Of a stretch of 64,000 nt of DNA, positions 17,775 to 25,753 are shown one piece after another. The notes below the pieces were generated by a model. It did not search any database, had not been told where the DNA came from, and saw only the letters and a program-made list of their open reading frames with translations. This stretch comes from Thermohalobaculum sp039816045 (GTDB lineage Bacteria; Pseudomonadota; Alphaproteobacteria; Rhodobacterales; Rhodobacteraceae): the NCBI GenBank assembly GCA_039816045.1, contig JBCBYB010000019.1, forward strand, positions 1-64,000, written 5' to 3'. Within the stretch, counting starts at the first letter, position 1, and each line of letters opens with the position of its first letter. A program made the position numbers and the translations under genes.

Positions 17775-18686
17775 TCAATAATCCCAAACCACGATGTTGT
17801 CGAAGATCTGCTTTTCGAGGTCCTCTCGCGTGATCCAGAACTCGAGATAGGTCCCGGTGTTGGTTCGGTGCCCAACCTCCTCGTCGCACACGAACCGGAA
17901 AAGCAGAGTATGGTCTGCAGTCAGTGCTGGCGTTCTTCCGCGGAAAGTTCGTTTGAGATACTCTGCAGAAGGAAAGTGCTCCTGCTGCGACGCTCCGAAG
18001 ATGAAATGGGGCCCCGTCGGCTTGCCGCGACGGCGGTCAGCCGCTTCGGGGCCAAGGTGCTCTTCTATGTCCTTCTTAATTTGAAGATGCAGCGCGTCCC
18101 AGCGTTTATTGAACAAGTCCGAGGCAAAGAACCGGCCTCGAAAGCTCTCCCGCAGATACGTATCCGTTATGATAAAAACGAACGGCCAGAGGTTGAACGA
18201 CGAGGTCCCTAGATAGTCCATCGCGACCTCGGTGCTCGAGAGATCCGGCATCGGCGGAGCAGGGCGCGGCGGGCAGGCGTGGACATCCTCAGCGACATAG
18301 ATGACCTTGCACCCTGTGCCGGTGGTGAAGGCGATCCCGTCAGTGGCCTGGGCCACGGCCGGATCGTAGAAGACGAAGATCGTGCCGGTCTTTGGCAGGA
18401 GGGGCAGGCCCAGGACCCTCGGGCAGTGGGCGAGGTTGATCTGCACAAGGAAGTGCATGGGGATCGCGAGGTCCGGGTCCTCATAGCGGATGCCATAGGC
18501 CTCCCGCTCGGTCGGCTTGTAATAGGGCCAGGGGATCTCGGCCGGCAGTGTGGGTTCGCCCCCGAACCAGCAGCCAGGGGTGCCGGGATCGGTCGCATTC
18601 GGCGTCCGCAGCATCGCGATGGCAGGCACGCGAGCCCGGAACAGGGCGGCATCGATCTCGTCTAGAGTCACCTCCGCCTTGGTCAT
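17775..18686 (-). CDS. DUF1963 (YwqG-like) protein inserted between fumarase subunits
   Basis: The 303-aa product starts at ATG 18686, overlapping the alpha-subunit stop as ATGA, and ends 2 nt before the beta-subunit start, so it is translationally embedded in the operon. It looks like DUF1963: CWFGGEPTLPAEIPWP near residue 40, LVQINLAHCPRVLGLPLLPK, then GTIFVFYDP. The biochemical function of this family is unknown to me. The C-terminal half (17775-18240) uses visibly more A/T in third positions than neighbouring genes, suggesting different ancestry. No signal peptide or membrane segment is seen. Confidence 0.75.
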   Translation of the reverse strand: MTKAEVTLDEIDAALFRARVPAIAMLRTPNATDPGTPGCWFGGEPTLPAEIPWPYYKPTEREAYGIRYEDPDLAIPMHFLVQINLAHCPRVLGLPLLPKTGTIFVFYDPAVAQATDGIAFTTGTGCKVIYVAEDVHACPPRPAPPMPDLSSTEVAMDYLGTSSFNLWPFVFIITDTYLRESFRGRFFASDLFNKRWDALHLQIKKDIEEHLGPEAADRRRGKPTGPHFIFGASQQEHFPSAEYLKRTFRGRTPALTADHTLLFRFVCDEEVGHRTNTGTYLEFWITREDLEKQIFDNIVVWDY

Positions 18687-19636
18687 TCCGCGGCCATGGC
18701 GTCGGGATCCCAGGCGATCCCTTCGCGGCGCATATAGGGGGTGAACCACTGCGGGTCGGTGCGGTACTCGACGCGGCCGTCGGCATGGATGCGGGCGGTG
18801 GCGCGCCTGCTCGAGAGACAGAAGGTGTGGACCGAGACGGGCATGCCGCCGGTATGGGTGAAGCCGCATTCGATATGGCAGTCCACCACCATCGACGAGC
18901 CGACAAACCCCATCGCGCCCATGCCGATGGAGTTGCCGAGCTCCTTCAGCTCCATCTCGAGCTCCGCCACCTTCGGATCCGGGTTGCGGTCGCCCACCAC
19001 GCGCAGGCAGGCCGCCTGTTTGCCGAGCACCATGCAGATGTCCTTTGAGCCGCCGATCCCGACCCCCACAATGGCGGGCTGGCAGGCGAGCCCTCGTTTC
19101 CCGAAGGCGATGAGGGTGTCGAGGAAGAAGCGCTTGATCCCGTCGATCCCGTCTCCGGGGAAGAGCATGCGGTAGTCCGAGCCGAAGAGCCCGCCCTTGT
19201 GCACCGTGGTGATGTCGACCCAGTCCACCTCCGGCTCGAAGGACCACTCCACCTCCGGCGCGTTCAGCCCGCAATTGTTGTTGTGGTCCGTGCGCCAGAG
19301 TGGGTGGACGCGGTTCGGGCGGAGCGGCACCTCGTGGGTTGCGCGGGCGGTGGCGGCGCGGACCGCACGCTCGATGGCGGTGAAGCGGGGAAGAGGCGCG
19401 CCGTCGCCCACCTTGATGTAATAACGCGGGAGCCCGGTATCGGCGCACATCGGACGGCGGTCTTCGGTCGCGGCCTCGTAGTTGTCGACCATGGCCTTGA
19501 GAACGAAGGCCGAGAGGTCTCCCTTTTCCAGGTCGATCATCCCCTTGATGCCGGTCAGATAGTCGTCCGGGATGTCGATGGCGGCCTTGGCCATGATCTG
19601 GAAGGCGGCCTCTTCGATGGTGCTCTCTTCGATCAT
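18683..19636 (-). CDS. Fumarate hydratase/L-tartrate dehydratase class I, alpha subunit
   Basis: This is the N-terminal (alpha) subunit of a class I, [4Fe-4S] hydro-lyase; 317 aa from ATG 19636. Likely cluster cysteines are C64 in MCADTG, C185 in ACQPAIVGVGIGG and C273 in TFCLSSRR. Additional cysteines (C122, C253, C257) occur in TDHNNNCGLN and VDCHIECG. The usual KGGGSE loop is replaced by KGGLFGSDYRM, so it belongs to a divergent branch. It is 4 nt downstream of the flavoprotein gene, implying succinate-fumarate-malate interconversion or an analogous dicarboxylate route. Confidence 0.85.
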   Translation of the reverse strand: MIEESTIEEAAFQIMAKAAIDIPDDYLTGIKGMIDLEKGDLSAFVLKAMVDNYEAATEDRRPMCADTGLPRYYIKVGDGAPLPRFTAIERAVRAATARATHEVPLRPNRVHPLWRTDHNNNCGLNAPEVEWSFEPEVDWVDITTVHKGGLFGSDYRMLFPGDGIDGIKRFFLDTLIAFGKRGLACQPAIVGVGIGGSKDICMVLGKQAACLRVVGDRNPDPKVAELEMELKELGNSIGMGAMGFVGSSMVVDCHIECGFTHTGGMPVSVHTFCLSSRRATARIHADGRVEYRTDPQWFTPYMRREGIAWDPDAMAAE

Positions 19637-19640
19637 GCTC

Positions 19641-21377
19641 TCACTCCGCTGCGACAGGGGCGCCGGCCTCGCCCTTGATCAGGCTCTCGCCGGGTTTGAC
19701 GATGGTGAAGGCAACGGGGACGGTCTCGAGCGCAAGCGCCTCGCCGTCCGCTCGGATCCGGGTGTAGCGGGTCTCGGTAAGCTCGCCGGTCTCCGGGAAG
19801 TCCTCGCGGAAATGGGCGCCCCGGCTGTCCTCGCGGGCGAGCGCCGCGGTGGCGATGACCTCGGAGACGACGGCCAGGCTTTCGAGGTTCAGCCGGTCGT
19901 GCCAGGTAAGATTGAACGCGCGCTGCGTGTCTCCGATCCCGGCGGCGGAGATCTCGGCGCGAAGCTCAGCCAGCGTCTCGAGCCCCCGCGCGAGGCTCTC
20001 CGCCGTGCGCATCACGCCCACATCGTCCCACATGGCGTGCGCCAGCGCCTCGCGCAGGCCATGGAGATCGGTGCGTGGGCTGGCGAAGGGCGCCTCGCAG
20101 CGCGCGATGGCCGCATCGATGGCGCCATGGTCGGGCTCGGCCAGCGCGCGGCCCGCAGCCGCCATGCTGTCGCCCGCCACGCCGCCGAAGACGGTGGAGT
20201 TCGCGACCCCGTTGCCGCCCAAGCGGTTGGCGCCGTGGATGCCGCCTGCGTCCTCGCCCGCCACATAGAGGCCGGGCAGGGCGGTGGTGCAATCGGGCTC
20301 CACCTCGATCCCGCCCATCATGTAGTGGGCCGTCGGCACCACCTCGACCAGCCCGCCGGCCAGATCGAAGCCGCAATCGGCACAGCGTTTGACCATGCCG
20401 GGGAACTTCTTGGCCACCGTCTCCGGCCCCAGGTGTCCCATGGAGATGTAGACCCCGCCCATCGGCGTCGTGCGCCCGGCGCGCATCTCGGCGTAGATTC
20501 CGCGGGAGACGACGTCGCGGGTAGCCCGCTCTCCGGCGGGGTTGTAAGCGGTCATGAACCGCTCCTCGGCACCGTTCAACAGGTGCCCGCCGGCGCCGCG
20601 CAGCCCCTCCTCCAGCACGGTGCCGGTCATGCGGGTGTCAGGCCCGCCGAGGAGCCCGGTGGGGTGGAACTGCACCATCTCCATATCGCGCAGGGCGAGC
20701 CCCGCCCGCAGCGCCATCGCGAGCCCGTCGCAGGCCTTGTCGCCCGAGGGGGTGTGGTAGCGGTACATGGTCGGCCCCGCACCCGTGGCCAGCAGCACTG
20801 CACGGGCTAGCACCAAGCGGTAGGCGCCGGTGCGGATGTCGATCAGCAGTGCGCCCGCCAGCCCCGAGCCGTCTGCGGCTGGGATCAGCTCGACCGCGCG
20901 GTGCTCCTCCAGCGGGCGGATGGCGTGGCCGCGGGCCTGCTCCATCAGCCGGTTCATGATCTCGATGCCGGTGAGGTCCGCCTTATGCGCGGTGCGGTCA
21001 AAACTCTGCCCGGCAAAGGCCTTTTGGTGCAGCGTGCCGTCCTTGTTGCGGTCGAAGAAGCAGCCGTACTCGTTCTCGAGCTCCTGGATGCGGGTGACGG
21101 CGCCGGTGACCAGCGCCCAGGCGAGGTCCTGCCGGGGCAGCCATTTGCCGCCCTCGATGGTGTCCTGGAAATGCCGCTCGATGCTGTCGCCGGGGGAGAG
21201 GGCGACGTTGTAGCCGCCCTGGACCATCCGCGTGCAGCCGGATTTCCCGAGCAGACCCTTCACGGCCACGGTGACTTCGAGATCGGGGTTCGCCTGCTTG
21301 GCGTGCAGCGCGGCCATCAGGCCCGCGCCGCCGGCGCCGAGGATCAGGATATCGGTCTCGTGCCGGTCGATCTGCAT
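19641..21377 (-). CDS. Succinate dehydrogenase/fumarate reductase-like flavoprotein subunit
   Basis: The 578-aa FAD protein has the dinucleotide motif ILGAGGAG (12-19) and the dicarboxylate active site of the SdhA/FrdA/NadB family: H238 in QFHPTG, E256-R260 in LEEGLRG, R287 and H351 in PTAHYMMGG, then GLYVAGEDAGGIHGANRLGG. At the position of the covalent-FAD histidine (SHT...QGG in SdhA) it has C48 (GCTRMVQGG), so FAD is probably not attached through 8-alpha-histidyl. Start codon overlaps the upstream anchor stop by one base (TGATG). The rest of the complex is encoded just upstream, the fumarase downstream. Confidence 0.87.
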   Translation of the reverse strand: MQIDRHETDILILGAGGAGLMAALHAKQANPDLEVTVAVKGLLGKSGCTRMVQGGYNVALSPGDSIERHFQDTIEGGKWLPRQDLAWALVTGAVTRIQELENEYGCFFDRNKDGTLHQKAFAGQSFDRTAHKADLTGIEIMNRLMEQARGHAIRPLEEHRAVELIPAADGSGLAGALLIDIRTGAYRLVLARAVLLATGAGPTMYRYHTPSGDKACDGLAMALRAGLALRDMEMVQFHPTGLLGGPDTRMTGTVLEEGLRGAGGHLLNGAEERFMTAYNPAGERATRDVVSRGIYAEMRAGRTTPMGGVYISMGHLGPETVAKKFPGMVKRCADCGFDLAGGLVEVVPTAHYMMGGIEVEPDCTTALPGLYVAGEDAGGIHGANRLGGNGVANSTVFGGVAGDSMAAAGRALAEPDHGAIDAAIARCEAPFASPRTDLHGLREALAHAMWDDVGVMRTAESLARGLETLAELRAEISAAGIGDTQRAFNLTWHDRLNLESLAVVSEVIATAALAREDSRGAHFREDFPETGELTETRYTRIRADGEALALETVPVAFTIVKPGESLIKGEAGAPVAAE

Positions 21378-21721
21378 CAGAGGGCTCCTACGAGAAACAC
21401 AACGCCCGCGAGCGCCGAGGCGCCGAGGCCCGCCCAGACAAGCGGCAGGCGGAGGCCGCCCTCATCGGGCCAGGGCAGGAGCTCGAGCGCGAGCAACCGC
21501 AGGCCGAGGGTCAGATGGATGCCCAGCAGCATCACGAGCCCCCATTCGGCGAGCTTCACCAGGGGCAGCTCCGCGAAGGCGAGCATGGCGTCGAGCGCGT
21601 CCGCCCCTTCGAGCGCGAGCCCGAGGGCCAGGAAATGCAGCGGCAGGAACAGGGTCAGCCCCAGCCCCGAGAGGCGGTGCAGGCGTGCGGCCCACACGGA
21701 GAGGCGGCTCGGGTCTCTCAT
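21377..21721 (-). CDS. Small membrane-anchor subunit of SDH/FRD-like complex (second anchor)
   Basis: This 114-aa protein has three hydrophobic helices. ATG 21721 overlaps the previous stop as ATGA. The first helix, RLHRLSGLGLTLFLPLHFLA, carries the Ser/His pattern of SdhC-type cytochrome b subunits (HRxSG, then a possible haem-ligand His in LHF), and a second His occurs in MLLGIHLTLGLR. It would anchor the flavoprotein and Fe-S subunits and hold quinone, perhaps haem b. Recognition rests mainly on topology and position between the other subunits. Confidence 0.75.
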   Translation of the reverse strand: MRDPSRLSVWAARLHRLSGLGLTLFLPLHFLALGLALEGADALDAMLAFAELPLVKLAEWGLVMLLGIHLTLGLRLLALELLPWPDEGGLRLPLVWAGLGASALAGVVFLVGAL

Positions 21722-22047
21722 GCTGTCACCGCCCAGACGGCGCGGAGGCCGAGCACCACCAGCACCACGGCCGTGGCCAGCGCGATGCGGTTGGCCAGAG
21801 GCCGGGCGATGCGGCCCCACTCGACCAGGATGTTGCGCAGACCAATAGGGCCGTGGATCGCGACCGCCACCACGAAGAGGCCGTAGAACAGCGCCCAACC
21901 GAGGCTGCCCTGTGTGCGGCCCAGGATCTCCGCCGCCGTCAGCCCGCCTCGGATCGCATAAAGGATCAGCCCGAGATGGACCAACACCAGCGGCGCCAGG
22001 ATGAGCGCGGTCAGCCGCTGGAGCGCGAAGAGCCGGGCTTCCATCAT
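21718..22047 (-). CDS. Small membrane-anchor subunit of SDH/FRD-like complex (first anchor)
   Basis: This 109-aa, three-helix membrane protein begins at ATG 22047, with a second ATG directly after; the start overlaps the Fe-S subunit stop as ATGA. It has RLTALILAPLVLVHLGLIL in helix one and VAVAIHGPIGLRNILVEW in helix two, resembling the paired-His anchors of succinate dehydrogenase/fumarate reductase. With the next gene it would form a two-protein membrane domain for quinone exchange. No soluble domain is present. Confidence 0.75.
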   Translation of the reverse strand: MMEARLFALQRLTALILAPLVLVHLGLILYAIRGGLTAAEILGRTQGSLGWALFYGLFVVAVAIHGPIGLRNILVEWGRIARPLANRIALATAVVLVVLGLRAVWAVTA

Positions 22048-22757
22048 CCGCCCCCGAGCAGATCGAGCAGCGAGCGCCGCTTCAGCCCCGCGATGGACCG
22101 GGTGGGCGAGAGGCCAACCGGGCAGGCCTGCATGCATGCGCCGTGGGAATGGCAGGACCCGCAGCCGCCCTCGCCGAGCGCCGTCCGGCGCACCTCCGCC
22201 CCGTTCGCGGCGCGCACGTCATTGGCCAGCGTCCAGGCCCGGTTGAGCGCTGCGGGCCCGAGATAGTCGGCATCCCAGGAGACCACATCGCAGGCCGCAT
22301 AGCAGACCGAGCAGTTGATGCACTGGACCGCGGCATCGGCGGCCTGGCGGTCTTTGGTCGTGGGGTCGACCCGGGCCGGCGGGTCCTCGCGCGTCGCCGT
22401 GCCCTCGAAGCGCCCGACCCGGTCCCATTTCTCGAAGAACTCGCTCATGTCGCAGACGAGGTCGCGGATACGGGGCAGGTTGCGCAGCGGCTCGACGGTG
22501 ATGGTCCCGCCCTCGGCCACGCGGCTGATATGGGTGCGGCAGGTCCAGCGCGGCCGCCCGTTCACCGTCATCGCGCAAGAGCCGCAGACCCCCACCCGGC
22601 AGGCGAAGCGGTAGGCGAGGTCGGGCGCGTGGGCGCGCTGGACCTCGGTCACCGCATCGAGCACGGTCTGGTTGTCGCGCGCGGGGATCTCGTGGCTCTC
22701 GAATTTACCCGTGTCGGTCCCGCGCCAGACGCGGACGGTGATGGTGCTGTCGGTCAT
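22044..22757 (-). CDS. SDH/FRD-like iron-sulfur subunit
   Basis: The 237-aa protein starts at ATG 22757, with GGGAG about 10 nt upstream; upstream in-frame sequence is Arg-rich and not protein-like. The N-terminal ferredoxin domain holds [2Fe-2S] cysteines C53, C58, C61 (CRVGVCGSC) and C73. The C-terminal domain has C146, C149, C152, C156 (CINCSVCYAAC) and C199, C202, C208, C212 (CGSCHSHGACMQACPVG), which can supply a [4Fe-4S] and a [3Fe-4S] or second [4Fe-4S] cluster. YLGPAALNRAW is typical of SdhB/FrdB. It is the first gene of the eight-gene operon running to the TSUP exporter. Confidence 0.9.
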   Translation of the reverse strand: MTDSTITVRVWRGTDTGKFESHEIPARDNQTVLDAVTEVQRAHAPDLAYRFACRVGVCGSCAMTVNGRPRWTCRTHISRVAEGGTITVEPLRNLPRIRDLVCDMSEFFEKWDRVGRFEGTATREDPPARVDPTTKDRQAADAAVQCINCSVCYAACDVVSWDADYLGPAALNRAWTLANDVRAANGAEVRRTALGEGGCGSCHSHGACMQACPVGLSPTRSIAGLKRRSLLDLLGGG

Positions 22758-23140
22758 GCGTGTTGGTCTCCCTTCAGGCAACGCTAGCCCGATCTGGCGG
22801 CGGCACAAGACCCGGTGCAAGGGGCGAGGAGAAAGGGCACCCGGATCCCATGCACCAGCCCCTTCCACACGGCCGAGGCGACGACGCTCGCCCCGGTTCC
22901 CGCGCAGCAGAGCGAGACGCTCGACCCGCCATTGTCCCTCAACCGCGCGGTCCCTGCGTTGATCACCGGCGCCGGACGGCCGCAGCCGCGCGTTCCTGGC
23001 CCATCGTCGGGACAAGGAGGAGCGCATCGGACCCGCCCGGCCTATGGTCGGCCTCGGACAACGCCCCCGGCGCGCCGCTGCTGACCGTCTGTGGGCTTGC
23101 CGACTGCATGATCATCCCGCGCTCCGGACCACCTCTGCGC
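22758..23140. other. Intergenic stretch without a supported gene
   Basis: About 380 bp separate the Fe-S subunit start from the doxX stop. Short open frames exist on both strands but are arginine/proline-rich or lack ribosome sites and family features. It must contain the promoter of the dehydrogenase-fumarase operon; I cannot place a -35/-10 pair with confidence. Confidence 0.5.
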
Positions 23141-23713
23141 TCAGTAGTAGTCGTCGTAGTCGTCCTCGTCGCGCCCCCGTCCGCCGAACAGACGGTCGAG
23201 CGAGACCGCCCCGGCGCCGCGGAGTGCGAGGTAGAGCAGCAGGAAGGCCCAGAATGCCCGCTGATCCGCGATCACAGAACCGGGCTGGTTGTCGAACCAG
23301 GCGCCGATGGTGGCCGCGTCGACGCTGTGGAAGGCGATGTCCACATAGCTTTGGACGGCGATGAAGACCAGCATGCCGACCGCCGCGATTCGGGTCATGA
23401 AGCCGAGCACGATCAGCACCGGAAGGATGAACTCGGCATAGGTGCCGGCATAGACCATCCACCCCATCGGCCAGAGCGGGATCTGGCTCGCGTCATAGCC
23501 GACCTGCTCCATCACCTGGGGCAGGATCTGGATATACGCGCCGTCCTGGATCTCCCCCAGCCCGGCGAGGCCCTCGCCCACCTTGGTCTTGGCCGAGCCG
23601 TAGAAATACATGAACAGGGTGCCCGCGAAGATCAGGCGTGCGGCGAGCCCGAGAAACCAGTTCTCGAATGCCCTTTGGAACCAGCCAAAGACGGCGTTGT
23701 GGAGCGTGATCAT
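23141..23713 (-). CDS. DoxX family membrane protein of bufferin operon
   Basis: The 190-aa protein has four hydrophobic helices and DoxX features (LAARLIFAGTLFMYFYGSAK, GTYAEFILPVLIVLGFMTR). The C-terminus is a short acidic, tyrosine-rich tail (GRDEDDYDDYY). DoxX proteins commonly accompany DUF692/DUF2063/DUF2282 bufferin gene sets; their job is unclear and may involve quinone-linked redox chemistry. It starts 22 nt after the DUF2063 gene and is the last gene of the operon. Confidence 0.87.
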   Translation of the reverse strand: MITLHNAVFGWFQRAFENWFLGLAARLIFAGTLFMYFYGSAKTKVGEGLAGLGEIQDGAYIQILPQVMEQVGYDASQIPLWPMGWMVYAGTYAEFILPVLIVLGFMTRIAAVGMLVFIAVQSYVDIAFHSVDAATIGAWFDNQPGSVIADQRAFWAFLLLYLALRGAGAVSLDRLFGGRGRDEDDYDDYY

Positions 23714-23735
23714 GCGGGGGACCCCTCGTTGTGTC

Positions 23736-24500
23736 TCAATCCGGTGGGGGACTGATACCGGCTATTGCGCCGATGGCAAACACCCCCGTGAGTTCTGCGC
23801 CAAGATCGAAGGCCTCGTCCGTCTCCGTCGCGGCGGTTGCTGCGTCTCCGAGGGGAGCGCCGGCGGCCAGGGCCGAGAGGAAGGCGGCGGATGCCGGGGC
23901 GATGTGGCGTGTCTCGACATCCAGCGCCGGGCGATGGGTGAGGGTCGCCTCGGCGCGCTTCAGATCGACCGTCTCCGCATCCGCCGCGCCCATGCTTGCG
24001 GCCCAGATCGCATAGGCGGGATGGCGCGAGTGCAAAAGTGTGGCGGACGGGTGGAGATGCAGCCGCGTGCCGGCCAGCGCATCTGGCGGCACGGTGCTGA
24101 GAGCGGTGATCGGCGCGGGCTCGGCATCCTCGGCATGGTGCGCCTGGACGCGGGCCCATTCGAGCCGGGCGATATCGCCGAGATAGGGGACCGTCTCTGC
24201 CGGGGGAAAGCTGTCGATAAACGCCCCGAACCCCGCGCCGTATTGGAACAGGATCGGAGAGCGCGGCGGCTCCTCGGCCAGAAAAGCGCGCGCGAGCGCC
24301 GCGAAGAACTCCGGTCCCACAAGCCGCTCCACCGCGGGAAAGCTCGCGCCGAGGGCCTCGATCATCCCGTGCGCGACGTTGTTGCGGTAGATGTCGAAGC
24401 GACGGCGTTGGCGGAGGCCAATGGCGGCGGGGGGCGGATCGGTGGGGGTCACAAGCGCGCGGACGAAGGCGCCGGTGCCGTCCTCGTCAGGCTGGGGCAT
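23736..24500 (-). CDS. bufC: DUF2063/HvfC-BufC-like partner protein of MNIO enzyme
   Basis: The 254-aa product (ATG 24500; ATG 24530 also in frame) has the DUF2063 N-terminal helical domain with LRQRRRFDIYRNNVAHGMIE and LGASFPAVERLVGPEFF, then PYLGDIARLEWARVQAHHAED. In bufferin-type RiPP pathways this protein pairs with the DUF692 enzyme and helps present the precursor. Its start overlaps the bufB stop by 14 nt, implying translational coupling. Confidence 0.85.
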   Translation of the reverse strand: MPQPDEDGTGAFVRALVTPTDPPPAAIGLRQRRRFDIYRNNVAHGMIEALGASFPAVERLVGPEFFAALARAFLAEEPPRSPILFQYGAGFGAFIDSFPPAETVPYLGDIARLEWARVQAHHAEDAEPAPITALSTVPPDALAGTRLHLHPSATLLHSRHPAYAIWAASMGAADAETVDLKRAEATLTHRPALDVETRHIAPASAAFLSALAAGAPLGDAATAATETDEAFDLGAELTGVFAIGAIAGISPPPD

Positions 24501-25365
24501 TGGCGGCGTGGCGCTCTGCGGCTTTGGCAAGCAAACGGTCCGCCCGGGCGGCCTCGGTGGCCAGCACCTCCCAGTCGGGCACGTCGGTGTCCCACTCGAT
24601 CAGCGTCGGCACGGGGCCGGTCTGGCCGATCACCCGCTCATAGAGCAGCCAGACCGGGTCGGAGACCGGCCGGTCGTGGGTGTCGATCAGCAGCATGGCG
24701 CCGCCCTCGTCGGCATCCTCGGCATGCCCGGCGAGGTGTATCTCGCCCACTGCGCCGAGCGGGAAGGCGTCCACATACGCCTCCGGAGAGAACCCCATAT
24801 TGGTCGCCGAGATGAAGACGTTGTTCACATCGAGCAGCAGCCCGCAGCCGGTGCGTTCGGCCAGCGCCCCCAGAAAGTCGAGCTCGCTCATGGTGGATGT
24901 GTCGAAGTCGAGATAGCGCGAGGGGTTTTCCAGCAGCATCTGCCGGTCCATCGCCGCTTGCACCTGCTCGATATGGGTTGCCACCCGGTCGAGAGTCGCG
25001 GCTGTGTAGGGCAGGGGCAGCAGGTCGTTGAAGTAGATCCCGTCATGGGTTGACCAGGCGAGGTGCTCCGAAAACAGCCCGGGCATGTAGCGATCGGCCA
25101 CCGATTTCAGCCGCGCCAGATGGTCGGCGTCGAGCGGCCCTTCGCCGCCGATCGAGAGCCCCACCCCGTGGAGCGACACCGGCAGGCGCTCGCGGACGCG
25201 GCTGAGGTCGTGATGGGGACGGCCGCCCGCCCCCATGTAGTTCTCCGCGTGGATCTCGACCCACCCGACCCGGTCGGGATCGGCCAGGATCGCGTCCACA
25301 TGCTCGGGCTTCAGCCCCACACCTGCGCGAGGCGGCACGCAAAGGGAGAGCGCATCAACCGGCAT
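24487..25365 (-). CDS. bufB: DUF692 multinuclear non-haem iron oxygenase (MNIO), BufB-like
   Basis: The 292-aa TIM-barrel enzyme shows the DUF692 signature: GVGLKPEHVDAILAD, WVEIHAENYMG, SLHGVGLSIGG, FSEHLAW, LLENPSRYL, LLLDVNNVFIS, GEIHLAGHAED and LIDTHDRPV. The His, Asp and Glu residues in these motifs are the iron ligands. MNIO enzymes oxidise cysteines of a ribosomal precursor to heterocycle/thioamide-type groups that bind copper. It stands between a DUF2282 precursor (20 nt upstream) and its DUF2063 partner, so the substrate is almost certainly the upstream small protein. Confidence 0.9.
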   Translation of the reverse strand: MPVDALSLCVPPRAGVGLKPEHVDAILADPDRVGWVEIHAENYMGAGGRPHHDLSRVRERLPVSLHGVGLSIGGEGPLDADHLARLKSVADRYMPGLFSEHLAWSTHDGIYFNDLLPLPYTAATLDRVATHIEQVQAAMDRQMLLENPSRYLDFDTSTMSELDFLGALAERTGCGLLLDVNNVFISATNMGFSPEAYVDAFPLGAVGEIHLAGHAEDADEGGAMLLIDTHDRPVSDPVWLLYERVIGQTGPVPTLIEWDTDVPDWEVLATEAARADRLLAKAAERHAANAPA

Positions 25366-25385
25366 GTCTCCCTCCGTGGCCCCAC

Positions 25386-25715
25386 TTACGCTTCGGGCAG
25401 ATCGCGCGGCAGTTCTTCCAGCGACCCAGTGCGGTCGCCCGGCAGCGCGAATTGCTCACCAGCGGACGCATCGCCGTATTTCAGGCAGTCGCCGGCCGGA
25501 ACCAGGGTCCAGGCATTGCCCTGATAGTCGACGGTCGAGGTGCCCGCACAGGTCGTGCCAGCGCCCGCGGCGCAGTCGTTCTGACCGGCGAGCGAGATGC
25601 CGTAGCACTTTTCTTTCGCACCGGCTTCGGCGGTGGTTGCGGTGGCGGCGCCGGTCAGGGCGGCGGCAACGGCGCTGGCGATGACAGCACCAGAGAGTTT
25701 GGTCGCTTTGGTCAT
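25386..25715 (-). CDS. bufA: DUF2282 bufferin-type RiPP precursor (BufA-like)
   Basis: The 109-aa product starts at ATG 25715, with GGGAG upstream. Residues 1-32 form a Sec-type signal (KLSGAVIASAVAAALTGAAT). The mature part has four cysteines in the DUF2282 arrangement: KEKCYG, QNDCAAG, TTCAG and AGDCLKYG. In described bufferins these cysteines are modified by the MNIO enzyme so that the secreted product chelates copper. The C-terminal tail (LPGDRTGSLEELPRDLPEA) is acidic and cysteine-free. It is second in the operon, after the YHS-domain gene. Confidence 0.87.
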   Translation of the reverse strand: MTKATKLSGAVIASAVAAALTGAATATTAEAGAKEKCYGISLAGQNDCAAGAGTTCAGTSTVDYQGNAWTLVPAGDCLKYGDASAGEQFALPGDRTGSLEELPRDLPEA

Positions 25716-25753
25716 GTCGGTGTCTCCCTCAGGATATGCTAGCAGGTCAGAGC

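Noticed and set aside
19199..20810. Long plus-strand frames opposite the fumarase and flavoprotein genes
   Set aside because: They are antisense shadows caused by high third-position GC; the minus-strand products match known families along their length.
22784..22966. 60-aa minus-strand frame with Cys residues in the gap before doxX
   Set aside because: No ribosome site, no recognisable family and only a short peptide; treated as noncoding.
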